Under the pieces are notes generated by a model. The model saw nothing but the letters and a program-made list of their open reading frames with translations. It was not told the DNA's origin and made no database searches. Below, one piece after another: positions 1-12,539 of a DNA stretch of 64,000 nt. The DNA lies in NCBI GenBank assembly GCA_009193035.1, contig SWDT01000223.1:1-64000 (forward strand). Direction: 5' to 3'. Made by a program: the position numbers and the translations under genes. How positions within the stretch are numbered: the stretch's first letter is position 1; every line of letters begins with the position of its first letter. This DNA is from Halicephalobus mephisto. Taxonomy: Eukaryota > Nematoda > Chromadorea > Rhabditida > Panagrolaimidae.

Positions 1-203
1 TACCACAAACTTAATGTTCATAGAATAAAAGCTTGGGCTTACTTATCCTGATAAATGAGCTACAACTGACTTTTGTTTTGTCAATTTTCTTCAGAATTGT
101 CAAGCTTAGAACATCTTTGTCAAGATTAAGACTTGGATGGAAACTATTTAAACTGAAACTTCAATATGAATTGTTTTGTATTATTGTTCTTCTTCTTTTT
201 TAG

Positions 204-789
204 TTGTTTGGGAGCTCCAGAAAGATTTGTTTTACAAAATGACTGGTGTTCCTCTAAAAAAGGTATACCTAACTGGAGAGAACTTGGAGGTAAATCAGAA
301 TTCTCTGAAAATGAATTATTAAAAGCAGATGCAAACTCTAGAGACGTGACATCTTCGCAACTAATGGAGAGCAGTCAAGGAGATTACACTTGTCCAATAG
401 ATGTATGTGGAAGACAGTTCCCCACCAATTATAAACTTGAAGAACATATGGAACTAGGAAAACACGAACATAGTCTTCAAAAGATGATAAATCGTGAATA
501 CATTATCAATAAATATACAACATCCATTGAAGGACGTTCCGCTAAAGAAACAGTCACTATTCAAAATGTATTGAATTTAAGCGATCCCCGAGTTGATACT
601 CTTGATTCAGAACTTATGGTTGATATATTTCATGAAATTAAAGATAATTTAATTACTCAAGAAATGGAAGACCAACTTTCAAATGACAAAGAAAATACAA
701 CACCGGTGCCATTATCTACTGGACGTCGTCCACAGCACTCGGTAGATGACGGGCCAAGCCCAAAAAGATATCGAGATGAATTAATATGA
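204..789 (+). CDS. C2H2 zinc-finger protein, 3'-terminal exon (5' part unresolved)
   Basis: An acceptor (tttttag) ends at 203 and the frame stays open to the TGA at 787-789, giving about 195 residues. A single C2H2 finger is visible: Cys codons at 391 and 406 (C-x4-C), a Phe, then His codons about 12-20 residues later in an EEHMELGKHEH stretch. The C-terminal tail is polar and ends in a basic PSPKRYR, which could act as a nuclear signal. A polyadenylation signal AATAAA lies at 911-916. The apparent start at 166 is intron sequence. Exons upstream of 204 are outside the window or not recognisable. The role is probably nucleic-acid binding in the nucleus, but the exact family is not recognised. 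Confidence 0.6.
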
Positions 790-975
790 AACAGAATTAC
801 ATTTTCAATAATGACAAAAAATCAAGTGTGTCAAATTAAAATCACAATATAATTTAGAGTAAAATTCACTAGTTCTGAATCCTAAAACATATGTGAAATA
901 TTATTTGGAGAATAAAATAAAGAAACGCGCTTTATTCTTTATTTTGATTACATTTAGACAAGGATTAATCTTGAT

Positions 976-2055
976 TTAACCCTTAATATACCAAGCGGGG
1001 TCCCTGAAGGACCCCAGAAGGCGATTTTTTGTTATAGTTCTTTAACTATAACAGCTAATTTGCTTATATTTTTTGTATGTGTCCTTCATGGGCCTAAGAT
1101 ATATATCGCGTAATCAGACATAAAATGTTCATTAAAAATATTTAAAAATTTAAAATTTCGCTGAGGTCCATGGTATCCCATTGATGGACGAAAAAAGTAC
1201 TTTTGGTTCTAAATTTTTTATATGAAGAGCTATAAAATTTATTTTTTGTACATAACTAGAGTAGTTTATAACTCATCTTCTGACGCTGAAGTTGTCCTTA
1301 AGGGCGCCCCCTGCGGAAATTATATAAAATCGGAAAAGGTTCTCCGTACAAAATTTTGCCTAAAAAAGTCTTAATTTTTTACGTTTTGCGTTCAGTTTGT
1401 TTGAGAAGCCACTTGGGATTCTAAAATTTCACTAAAACACAGAGCTTTAAGTGGATAATAGCTCCCACAGTCCAAAAATTATATCCCCAATATGCGGTTT
1501 TTGCCCCTATGAAGCTGATAAGGGTTAATCATCAGAAAAGCTATCAAAAATTCCTTAAATCTGTACGTAAGTTACACTAACTGCTTTTTGAAAATCACAA
1601 AAGCGTTCTTTCAACACCAACTCACTAAGAAGAAGTTTTGGCAGAAATCTCGAAAAATTTTGTATGGAGAACTTTCTCCGATTTGATCTAATTTCCCCAG
1701 GGGCGCCCCCCATGGGGTAGTTATAGTCCTCAAAGATGCCTTATAAGACACTTTAATTTTTCATAAAAATCTGCCTTACAGCTTTTCGAATAACAAAATT
1801 AAAGTCAAAAATACTATTTTTTTGTACATCCCGTACCTATTATTGATTTACTTTTTGTTAATTAAATTAATATACAAAATATAATATCGGTAACGCTTGA
1901 ATCACTAACGTATGTGTTAATCAATCCAAAAAGCATAGTTTGAGTCATCTAACGCATGAAACAATTGAGTAATTTTAAAAAAACCGTGGGGTCCTGTGAG
2001 GACCCCAGCTTGGTAAACAACGTTGATGGGAGAGGGTTGGTATATTAAGGGTTAA
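976..2055. mobile_element. Non-autonomous piggyBac-like element (MITE)
   Basis: Terminal inverted repeats CCCTTAATATACC (980-992) and GGTATATTAAGGG (2039-2051) are flanked by TTAA on both sides (976-979 and 2052-2055). This is the target site and terminal CCC/GGG of piggyBac elements. Each end also carries a subterminal palindrome of GGGGTCC...GGACCCC type (997-1015, 1988-2006). A long inner inverted pair surrounds the GCGCCCCC motifs near 1303 and 1704, with matching text around TTCTCCGTACAAAATTTT. No transposase frame is seen, so mobility would need a transposase supplied elsewhere. Confidence 0.85.
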
Positions 2056-2370
2056 CCGATTTTTAGTCATTAATAAATATCATGCAAATAGTTTTGTGAA
2101 TAAATGTAGTAACTGAGTTAGTTTTATATTCTGATTGGGAGAATCGGGTTTGAAGCACAAAAATTTCTGAGTTCTAAAGAATATAAATAAGAAAATCTTA
2201 AACTGAATCTGTAGTCGAGATTTAAAAGAAATAAATTAGAATAGATATGGTTATGAAGAACCCTTCAAGAGAATAACAAAATCAAAGTGAAATATAATTA
2301 TTGAAAATTTCACTTTTGAAATAAGTAAAAGAAATGCTGAAGTAATGGATTAAAACTACAAAGACTGATG

Positions 2371-2508
2371 TTAGGACAACTGCTTCATTTCCTTCAGCAA
2401 AACAAAAACTTCTTTTATTTCTTCGTTGTCATTTCCACGTAAAGCTTTTAATATTTCAAGTTTGGGATATGAATAGAAGAAATTTTTGTGATTCGTTGAC
2501 ATCAGCAT
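2371..2508 (-). CDS. Possible small ORF or exon, unknown
   Basis: The minus strand is open for 45 codons from an ATG at 2508 to a TAA at 2371-2373. Composition is protein-like (hydrophobic and charged residues alternating, ending KEMKQLS) with no stop in a very AT-rich setting. No splice partner, signal peptide or known motif is recognised. It may be a short gene, a last exon, or chance. Confidence 0.2.
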   Translation of the reverse strand: MLMSTNHKNFFYSYPKLEILKALRGNDNEEIKEVFVLLKEMKQLS

Positions 2509-3222
2509 GGTTAGAAATATGATATCTTTTAAAATTAAAAATTTTATGCAGAGAAAAATTAAAGAATCTGAAATATTTTATTAAATTTGTTTTTGGATTT
2601 GATCTGGTATGTACTACGTTATAAGCGAATATATGTCATAAAAATACTATCAAAACCTTAGCTGGAGCAACACTGATAAACGACAAAATAGCTTTAGCAT
2701 TGATTGTAATTATTCACAACAAAAAATATGGTTTTTTCTGAATAAATATTTATTAAAAAACTAGTTGTTCTCTTTATATTTGGTAAATTGTAATTTATCC
2801 CTTGGCAATTTAATAATTAGTGTCTTTAATATCATGCTAGTGAATTTTGTAAAGAGTTGTGATTTGAATAAAATTGAAAATTTCTAAAGTAAAAATTGTT
2901 ATTCACAATATTCGAAGTTATGAATTTCAAATATGACAGTACATTTCAACCATTAGTTTTTAGTGTTGTATGCTCACCAAATTCCTCGATTTTTCTAGAT
3001 TTTCTGATTTCTAATGTCGTGTTTTGGATATCTTTTATTTTTTATTTATGGAAATTTAAAAATCGAAAAACACCAAGGAAATTTTTCTTTTTGTGGAAAT
3101 TTTTCATCCTAACCTGATCTTGAAATTGGTCTTAAATAACCTTGTTCCATTTGCAAAAACTATGAAGATATTGTTTTTTATTTCCTTAATTATCAATCAA
3201 TATTTCATCTTTTTATTTCCAG
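2509..3222. other. Intergenic AT-rich sequence
   Basis: No coding pattern or repeat is recognised. The right end carries a good acceptor (tttatttccag ending at 3222), 28 bases before the LRAT gene start; it is a likely spliced-leader acceptor or end of a 5'-UTR intron. Confidence 0.5.
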
Positions 3223-3250
3223 CTTTCAGTCTCATGATAATTTGACCAAA

Positions 3251-4286
3251 ATGAGTAACTTTCGACTTCTGCCTCCCGAAGATGTTTCGTCAGAATTTTG
3301 TCAATATGTAGATCAAGTTATCGAGAAGAAAATACTTATCGGGAAGGAATGCACAGACCAATTTTGGGGTAAAACTCTCTTCGGTCAGCACTTTGTCTTA
3401 ATCGTAACTAAGGTAAAAATTTGTTCGTATTATTGGTTATTAACATATTACTTTTCATCAACAGGTACTTTGGTTCGCTGTTCGATTGATCGTCGATGAG
3501 GAACATCGAGATTTGCAAATTGTTCGACAGGTAAACGTTGAGTCGGACACGGTGCTTCTTAAATCACAGCATCGGACGCTCGAGGGGGCGATAGAATACC
3601 ACAATAAAATCTACCAAGAACTTTGCGATGGTATCTTTCCCACGTAAACTATTTCTCATGGATTTCTCATAAAATTAATTATAATACCTTGTAGAAAAGT
3701 CTCCTACCGTGTTCGGAGACTTCCCCCAAATTTCATTAATAATCCTGACCGTTATCTTCAACCAGGGGAACATATTCAACGGGGATTGAAAAGAAAAATC
3801 TCCATTCTTAACCATGAAGGGCTTTATCTCGGCAACGGCAATATTGCTCACATAAATACCGATAACCCTAACTCCACTATTTCACAAAGTTTCTCTGAGA
3901 AAAAACAGGCTCATGCCAAACTTCATAAAATTGAAGATTTCGTCATTTCTGCCGATCAAGAGATTAGGATTGTTGTAAGTGTATTTTATATCAATTTCTA
4001 TATATGGAATCTTCTTCAGGTACACTGCCTCTGGCGACGTTCCAAAGAAGATATTTGCAAAAAAGCCCAAGAACTTGCTGAACAATGCTATGGTAAAGAG
4101 GAATATGATGTTATCAAACGAAACTGCCAACACTTTGCTTCTTATTGTGTCATCGATAAAAAACGGATGACAGATAAAGATAATTTAAAAAAGAAGGGAA
4201 AAGTTGTTGCGGAAATTGCTGTGGGCCTTTTGGGTGTAGTTGGTGTTGTTGTTGTTGGTATTTTCGCCAGCATTGCAGGAAAATGA
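3251..4286 (+). CDS. LRAT-domain (NlpC/P60-like) membrane-anchored protein, 4 exons
   Basis: Exons 3251-3412, 3465-3643, 3695-3974 and 4020-4286 join in frame to 295 residues; introns are 45-52 bases with GT-AG ends. The C-terminal half is an LRAT domain: a PGEHIQR-type start, His154 in HEGLYLGNG (a catalytic candidate), and Cys243 in NCQHFASYC, the family's nucleophile motif. Residues about 268-292 are a hydrophobic glycine/valine-rich anchor ending near the C-terminus, as in LRAT/HRASLS-type acyltransferases. The N-terminal ~110 residues are not recognised. The start ATG lies 28 bases after a strong acceptor at 3222. AATAAA is at 4435-4440. By family knowledge the enzyme would transfer or hydrolyse acyl groups on lipids at a membrane; the substrate cannot be told. 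Confidence 0.85.
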
Positions 4287-4440
4287 AAAACCAAATTCAA
4301 CTGCTCATCATTAACATTCACATAACAGTTTTGATTCTATTTATAAGATTATATCAAATAATTTCACATATCCAAGCTGCAGTATTATTTTTTAAAATCG
4401 AAACAATTATTTGGTGATCATATATTAGAGGCGAAATAAA

Positions 4441-5298
4441 ACTTATTATGAGAAATCCAATTCGTGCGAAATCAGTCAATTAAGGGAGCACATCAAATTT
4501 TCTTACAAATATAACTCTTCAGTTTAGTCAAGTGGTCAAACTATGTAAAATTAATTAACAACAACTTCTGATAATTCAGCTTCGTCATTCTTCCTTCTAA
4601 CTTCTGAACAGCATCATTGCTGCAAATTGGTTTTCGACTTGAGTTCCTGCACAATGGGAACTTTCATGCCGAGAGCCTTCTCACTTTCTGCAGTAATATT
4701 AATGTCGGCAATTTCGAAAAATACAAAGTTACTCAAAAAGCCAATTTGAATTTTTAAATAAGTTCTCAATACAGTGTCCCTCCGTCTTCAATTCTAGAAC
4801 TATATATAGTCATCTCATATTAGAGAATTACTCAGCATATTAAATTGACTTTCTAAATAATGCAATCACGTTCTCAGTAAAGATGATTAAAATAAAAGTT
4901 TCCCTATTGACAATCAACTGAATTACTTTATGCGTTAGAAAAATCAATTTTCCTAATGAGGATTTATTGTTGTCAATTGTTGAACATTTCTAAAAAAGGG
5001 AACTTTTGTTTTTGATAACAGTTATGATTTTTTGCCATATTAAAACTGACAATTTCTGAAAAATAAAATTTATTTTTCGCAAAGATACAATAAATGGAGA
5101 AAATGATCTTTGATCATTACAGAAGTAAATCACATTATTTTATATAATGAAAAAATGACTTTGTTGTTATGTAGAGAAATTTTTAATTTTTCATCTACCA
5201 GTTTCAATTTTAACACCTGTTCTAATAAAAAACAGTCTTAACTTTCGTTCAAACTTAAAGTTTTCATTTCTTATTACTATTGGATTTTCTCAAACCCA
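4441..5298. other. Intergenic region with one diverged repeat copy
   Basis: Mostly featureless AT-rich DNA. Positions about 4547-4695 resemble 60,805-60,957 on the same strand: both begin AATTAACAACAACT and contain GAGTTCCTG followed by a CTTCTC.CTTTCTGC stretch. This suggests two old copies of one repeat family. Confidence 0.4.
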
Positions 5299-6579
5299 AT
5301 GGAAGTCGTTTACGGTTTCGATGTTCTTATGCTTATAATCACTTTGTTCTCAGTAACAGTCCAAGTGTATTTGTTTTTTACGGTACTATTCAAGTCTCCC
5401 CAAAATATGTCCCAATACCGATATTTTCTGTGTTTATTTACGTTTTGGGATTGTTTCTACAATATCAGTTTTGGACTGATTGCATGTCCCGAGATGTTAC
5501 CTCCGGTATCAGCGGTTTTAGTCCACGGATTTGGGATGGAATTGGTGGAATTTTTCGGGCACGGATTTTGTAGATTCTTGTTGTCGATGATTATCTGGGG
5601 AGGAGCAGATGTGATACAGCTTCAACTTTATTGTTTAATGTACAGATTCTGTGCCATTCATCCAAATCCGAAATTGTTGAAAGTAAGTGAATTTTTAAAT
5701 ATTGTAATTTTAAATTAATTGTCTATGGAAAATACTATAAAAACATTTTAAAGAAATTCAAACAACAGTTGTCTTGGATAGTGATTGGAATAAGGGACTT
5801 TTTATTATTTTCAGTCACTACCCGATTTTGGTTTCTTTAGTTCTTCAAGACAAAACTTGGATAATCGTTGATGTCATTTTTGACTTTCATGAATTTATCA
5901 TTAGCTTCCTTTTCAGATGTTCATGTCCTGGCCATGTATTATTATTCTTCACATTCTCGGATATGCTATTACCTTCAGTCTCGCCATCCCATTCTATTTT
6001 GTCGTTGCTGATGAAGAACAAACGAAATTCCTCTTGACAAACATGTCCTCAGAAATCTTAGTCAACAAAGGCCCCCGGACCCCTATAATGTTCTTGAACA
6101 CGGAATCTTCTTTCATTTACGGAGGATCTCTTTATATTTTCATTTTATGCTTTCTCAGCATAGTGTTGGGGATCTTTATGGCGACTCATATCATACTGTA
6201 TCTGAGAAAACACGCCTCTAGCTTCACTGCAAAAACATATAAAATGCATCTACAACTAACTGCTGTACTAATTGTGCAGCAAATAACTCCTATTTTCTTC
6301 ATAATCATTCCAATCATATGGTTGTTCACAATTATACTAAATAGTGATGGGAATATAAACATTTCTACAACAACTTTAAATATAGGGATCACCATGGTAA
6401 CTTTGTATCCCACCTCAAATGCACTCATTTGTATCGTTTTCATTACTCCTTACTGGGATTTTACAAAGCAATGGATTTCGTGGATACTGTACAAGTTACG
6501 GATTATTAAGAAACAAATGAGTGAACGGAGAATAGTTGTTGTGCCCACGAATATCTCTACAATGGCTTATGTTGGATAA
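5299..6579 (+). CDS. Seven-transmembrane chemoreceptor, Str-superfamily type (srh/sri-like)
   Basis: Exons 5299-5682 and 5917-6579 join in phase 0 across a 234-base intron (gtaagt...ttttcag), giving 348 residues. Seven hydrophobic segments can be traced, beginning with MEVVYGFDVLMLIITLFSV and ending with a segment containing LYPTSNALICIVFITPYW. The third intracellular region TYKMHLQL before TM6 and the YP..N.L....PYW end of TM7 match the layout of the nematode srh/sri/str families. It would sit in the ciliary membrane of sensory neurons and bind a small ligand through G-protein coupling; this is family knowledge, not seen here. Length is usual for the family and both exons are intact. Confidence 0.85.
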
Positions 6580-7086
6580 TGTTACTGTGTATTTAATGTC
6601 ATTACGAAGTAATTTAATTATTATGAATCTATTATCAAATCATCTTCTTTTACAATTTGCTTCGATAAACATAAAATAATTCCTCGTTGTTTTATTCTCC
6701 AGAACAATTTTGTAATTACTAAATTATTGTTTAAAATTTAATAAAAATAAAACATTGATTTTAATCAAGGATTGGAGTGTAATTTTGACCTCTAAATCGC
6801 TTACTTTTGAGGTAATACTTTATCATTTTTTCATTAGTAAACAAAATTTCTAATCAAAGTTAAATTGCATCTATATCTTATGAAACAATATGCTAAGATC
6901 AATAGTCGGCTTTTCCTTGTTAACACCTCCAAATTATTCCTTAATGAAAATTGATTGATTTCTAGTCCTGATAACGTTATTATTGATACGGACAACCTGT
7001 ATTTGACAAAGCAGATTTGTTCTATTATTATGACACAGGTTATTTCTTAGACTAATTATAAAAATAACTTTGGTTCATTTGTTGAA

Positions 7087-10000
7087 ATGCCCAAGCGTTG
7101 TGAAGGTCGTGAGTGTAAACTAGGGTGGGGATTCAATGAACCTTTAAATCAACTGATTCCTGTTGAAGGAGAACCTATTAATGTAATATCCATGGTTAAG
7201 AATGAATGGCATTATTCTGTTCATTCTTGTTTGTCGTCCAAAATTCGATATTGGGCGAGTTTGTTGTCCCTGAACGAAATTCACTATTCCATTTTAGGAA
7301 CCAATAAGTTACTTTCTCGAGCCGAGTTGCAAAAAGGATCTTGATTTTCAGATTATTTTTGACGATAATGAGTATTGGCAAGTTCACTGTCGTCTTTATA
7401 GACAAAGACAAGAATCCAACAGGTTTTCAAAGTATCCACTAAGCTGTAGTCATTTTGTCAGATGGATCGATTATGGAGTGTATTTGCTTGTACAATTTCA
7501 GAAATTGGGATTTTCAGAAGAAAAAGAGAAGGTAAGATTTACCACAATTGATTTCACTTACCGTATGGTAGATTCACTATGATTCCATTTTTTAACACGG
7601 GTACAAAAGACTAGTATAATCAATAATCTTGGCAACTAAGAAATAGGCTAATTGATCACAAATGATTGAAATGTTTAAATTCCATTTATCAGTTTGTTCT
7701 AAACCAAATTTTTTTTCAGGTAGAAATCTTATTCAAAAACAAAAATATAGCTGAAACTGAGAAGAAAATAAAATGTAAAGTTCTAATCAACTATGCTGAA
7801 ATAAAGGAAATGACTCTAAAAAATCTCATAAGTTTTATGAAAGAATTAGACGAAGGAAAACATCATAAATATGACATTCCCGTTCTTTTTGGATATGAGA
7901 AGTTATCTCAGGAATTTCGAGAAACTATTATCAAGAATCAGAACGAATTTGGACACTTTCTTTCGTATCTCTACTGCGTTTATCGAAAAATTGAGATTAA
8001 GATGGAAAAAGCTGGATATCCGTATAAGGGCAATATTGATTCTTCAAAAAGAGCAATACCCACAGTCAGCACTGAACTTCAAAAAGCAAAAGAAGAGTAT
8101 AAATTGGTAGACAAAACCGACTTCCTGAAAATGTATCCAGTAATAAAGAAACTTTTTCATTCTTACTTGGATTATATCAAATATGTGTTAAGTAGTTTAG
8201 CTGTCATTGAAGAAGGACAGTTTCTCCCTGCAGACGTAGATGATATGAAAAAATGGCTTCAGCAACTGAATAAATGGTTTCCAGTGCAAATTAATCAACA
8301 CTGGTACAGCTGTATGGACACCACTATTTTTATCAATACCGATGATGGGGTTACTATTCAGAGAATCCGAACAACGGAAAAATTGAAGAATATAATTGTA
8401 TTAACTGTAAACGATATAATTGAGCCAATTATTGCTATTGAGAAAAGTTCTGAAGGAATTAAATTTGGATTTATTGACATGTCCTCTGCTGAACAAAATC
8501 AAAATAAACATAATTCAACCCATTTTGAACTAAAGTGTCCTCAAAACTGTTCTCCTGATTCGAGACAGTGGATCTGCACGAAATGTGGGGATTTTGTTCG
8601 AGGAAAAATTATTAAGGAACTCTTCCTATTTTGTTCTTGTGGAAGGAAAAGTTTTGATACACGGCTTTTGATATGTTCCCAATGTCAATTAAAAGGAAGA
8701 AAGAAAGCACTGATAAATTCAGTTCTTCCTATTATATTAAAGGACAGTAATAGTCAGAAAGCGGATAGTTTGAATAAGGCCATAACAAACACAGAGGAGC
8801 TAAACAAGGGTTTCGAAATAATTAATGAAAAGTTAGAGGATATTCGGAACATTCTTGCTAATGAACAAGAGACAGGTCATGAACAAACTAATATTATCAT
8901 TGATAAGTGGTCAAAGCAACTTCTTGAGAAATGTATCGATCTTCAGAAACCTTTACATATCTTTAAAGAATGGAATAAGAAGAAACAAGATCTAGATGAT
9001 CAAGTCGATCAATTATCTAATTATGTAAGATCATTAGAAAATGAATTCATTAATCATCGGTCATTGAGTGCTGCTAAAGATGGAGTTCGTCGTGGTGAAG
9101 CTCTCAAATCAGCCATCAAGAAAGTAGAAAAACAATTGAAAAAGAATCATGATTGGCTTCAACAACAATTACCCAATTATCCAGAAACTCGAATTGAATT
9201 AAACAATATCAATGATGAATTGAATACGTTAAATCAAACTAGACAATGTCTAATGAACAAACTTCAAAATGACATTAATAAAGCTGATGAACTTGTTGCA
9301 GATCAAAATGCTCTCATTGATAAAGTCAACAAACTTAACAATGATGCAATTGCTATTCATAAATCGGATGATATTGCTGAAAAGCTTGCAGCTCTTGTTG
9401 AAATTCATCATCAACTTAAACCATTACAAGAAAAACTTGATCAATTAGAAAAGCGTGCAGATGATCCTAATTCCTTAGTTTATAATGAAGATGCTCTCAA
9501 TTTACCATTGATTCGTGAAAGATTAACTAATATTGGTCAATCACTCAATGAACAACAAAAAGATGCCGCTGATAAACTTGCTTTGGCTGGAATTTCTTCC
9601 AATCTTGATCGTGAAATTAGTGATCTTCGCAATGAAGTTGATAAAGCTGAGAGAATTCATAATGATCCAGCAGCAACTGAAGATGATCTTCGTAATGCTA
9701 TTAATGGTCTGAATGATAGTCAACAACATGTTCAACAAATTGATAATTTAATTAGTCAACTCGATCAAAACAATCCTGATGCTCAAGCTTTGAAAAATAA
9801 AGTTAGTAATGATGTTGCTCAATTAAGAGAATGTCTTGATGAAACTCGACAAAGTTTGGCTGATCGTGCTGATTTATTAAAAGATTTTAATAATGAAATT
9901 GATCAACTTGCCAAAAATTTGGATTTGATTGCCCAAAACTCTGATTCCATTAAACCAGAAACTGCAACACTTGATGATATTGATAATCTTAAAAAACAAA

Positions 10001-12378
10001 ATACTAATATTGGTGAAAAATTAAATAATCTTACTCAAAAATTAGATGAACTCAAACCTTTAAATCAACCAGCAGTTCGTCATAATAATTTGATTCAATT
10101 TCAAAAAGCTGTTGATGAAAAGTTAAATCAACTTCAAAATACTATCCAAGCTGAGAATGACAAAAAACAAATAGCTGAAGCATTCAATAATGAACTTAAT
10201 AAAGTTGAAGAACTTCTTAATGAAGCAGAAAAAGCTATTGAGAATAGTCCAGCTGATTCTCAAATTTTGGATCAACTTGGAAATGAGAAACTTCAACCAT
10301 TAAATTCTTTAATTGCTGATATCGATAATCAATCAATTCCAAATGAAGAACTTAAGAAATGTAAGAAAGCTTTGAAAAAACAAGCTCAAGCTCTTAATGA
10401 TAAATATGGAAAGAAGTTTACTAATGCTAAAGAACAAGAAGATTTATTGAAAAAGATTAATGATGAACTCTCAGAATTAGAAGGTCTTACTGGAAATATT
10501 ACTTCAACCTATGGACAACCAAAATCATTATCTGAAGCAATTGAGGACAAGAATGCTCTAAATAAGATCAATCAACGTCTTGATCAAATATCTGTTAATA
10601 AGATTACGGATAAACCAACTCGTGATAGTCTTGTAAAACGTGTTGAACAAATTCGTAATGAAGTTAATACTCTTAACTCTCCCACGTTGCTGAAGAAATC
10701 AAAAAAGAAGAAAGATTGCTTCAAGATGGTCAAGATATTCTTGAAAAAATCAATAATCTTGGAATTCAAGTCTTAACTCTTGGAGAAACTGGAACTCCTG
10801 AAGATAATTTAAAGAAAATTGGTGAACTTTCTGATAATCTTCGCAAATTAAGAAAAGATGCTGAAATTATTGATTCTAAGATTCAACAACCTCAAGAACA
10901 TGTTCAACATGGACTTGAAGGAGAAAATCTAACTGGAAGAATCGATCAATTACAAAATAATCTTGCAGATAAAAAGAAAAGACTTGAAAATCAATCTAAA
11001 CTTGCTGAAATTGTTCCTCAATTACAATTAGCAACTGAATCTGTTCAACAAAAGGTTGCTAATTTAGAAAGTGAAATACCACAGACACTTGAACAACAAG
11101 AAGTAGCTCTAAAAGATTTGCAAGATGAAAAGCGAAGACTTGAAGATTTGCTTGAAAATCTTCCAGAAGGTCCAGAAAGTGACGAAACTCGTGAACAAAG
11201 CAAATGGAATTTGTCTAAAATTACTGATTGGCTAAAGAAACTTGGTGATGCTGTTGGTGAAAAGGCTGCTGCATTATAGCTTTCTTGAATTCTAAGAAAG
11301 CTATTGAAGATCAACTCAAAGTTTTAAATGATGATATTAATACAGCTGAAGCTGATTCTGCTTCTCCTCAAGGATTACAAGATAAGATCAATGCTTTATT
11401 GGCTGAAGAAGCAAGAATTGAAGCAATTCGTGCCAAACTTTCTGATGATCAAATCAATCCAGAAAATTTGGATGAAGATAAACGTCAAGAATTAGAACAA
11501 CTTCGTAGAGCTGTTGATACTGCATCATCAAAACTTCAAAAAGCTCGTGATCAACTTCAGAATAAGCTTGATGATGCTATTGCTAAAGAACATTTGCAAG
11601 CTGACACTAATCATTGTCATAATGAACTTGCTAATCTTATCAAACAAGCTTATGAAACAATTAATGATCCTACTGTTCTTCCATCTTATTATAAAGAACT
11701 TGCTGACCGTCTTCATAACGAAATTCAAATGCCAACAATGTTATTAATAATTCTCAAAATCATCCAGAAATTATTGAACCATTGAATAATCTTATTCCAA
11801 CAGCTAATGATGTTGAAAAATTACTTAATAATCGTCATAATCTCTGGCTTGAATTCATCAAAGAACGTGATATTGCTAATGAACAAATTAGTATTATTAG
11901 TAACTTTCTTAATGAATTTGAAGAACAGAATGATTTTAGAGACAAATTAGGTTCTTCTGAAAAAATGAATAATGGTGTTGGAATTGTTGAAGCTGATGGG
12001 AACCAATCTAATGGAGAATTTGAAGAGTATTTTACTGATCCCAACAATGAAATCATTGAAGCTCTCTCTCATATGGCTAGTGAAATTGCTTGTTTAAACA
12101 ACGAGTCCCTTGAACTTCCAGAGAGCAGTCTTGTGGAATTCGAAGAGAAAGCTTTACCTGCCTTGTTGGTTGAAAGTGATAGATTTGTTGAAGTCGATGA
12201 TATTATTAGGGGAAACTCAAGGGACATCATTCATGCCGGTCCTTTAAGCATCAATGGTCTAAAGAACGAATTCAGGAAAAGTTCTCAGCTATGCACTATT
12301 GAAGAAACTACCGATGATTTCATCCATATGACTTCTTCTGAAGAAGAGGAAGATGAACCTGATGGACATTTGAAGTGA
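7087..12378 (+). CDS. Large coiled-coil protein with unrecognised cysteine-rich N-terminal module (paralogue A), frame broken three times
   Basis: Exons 7087-7254 and 7298-7531, then one long exon from 7720. The first intron (7255-7297) begins GC rather than GT. The first ~475 residues align with the neighbour at 13,940 throughout (GREC.lGWGFN..LN.LIPVE; SC.KDLDFQIIFDD; a cysteine cluster ending KWICTKCGDFVR...FLFCSCG), so this is a tandem duplicate. From about 8,740 on the protein is coiled coil, and from about 9,050 uniformly so, rich in Leu, Asn, Asp and Gln and without introns. Three frame changes occur near 10,681, 11,276 and 11,728, each consistent with one missing base in or beside a homopolymer. 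The true product would be about 1,690 residues with an acidic C-terminus (SSEEEEDEPD). The coiled coil recalls nematode ANC-1/nesprin repeats from memory only; no KASH or membrane segment is present. AATAAA follows at 12,538. Confidence 0.65.
7255..7297 (+). other. GC-AG intron in paralogue A
   Basis: The donor reads TGG|GCGAGT and the acceptor attttag|GAA. The matching intron in paralogue B (14,111-14,152) has the normal donor TAT|GTGAGT at the same codon. Reading through would insert unrelated residues and reach a stop after GS at 7344. Confidence 0.75.
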
Positions 12379-12539
12379 AATATCCTCGTCGCTACTTTCC
12401 AAGCAAAAAATGAGTTTGTAAAAACTCTGAAAATCTTTTTAAGGAAAGTATATAGGACAAATCTTTCTACTTTGCTTTTGTGGAAAGAGGAGTTTTGCTC
12501 CAAAACTGTTGACCTATTATGGATGCCAACAAATAGAAT

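Noticed and set aside
3465..3646. A separate short gene ending at the TAA of cacgtaa (3,643-3,647)
   Set aside because: The TAA lies in a strong donor (CAC|gtaaac), and splicing to 3,695 gives one intact LRAT-domain protein.
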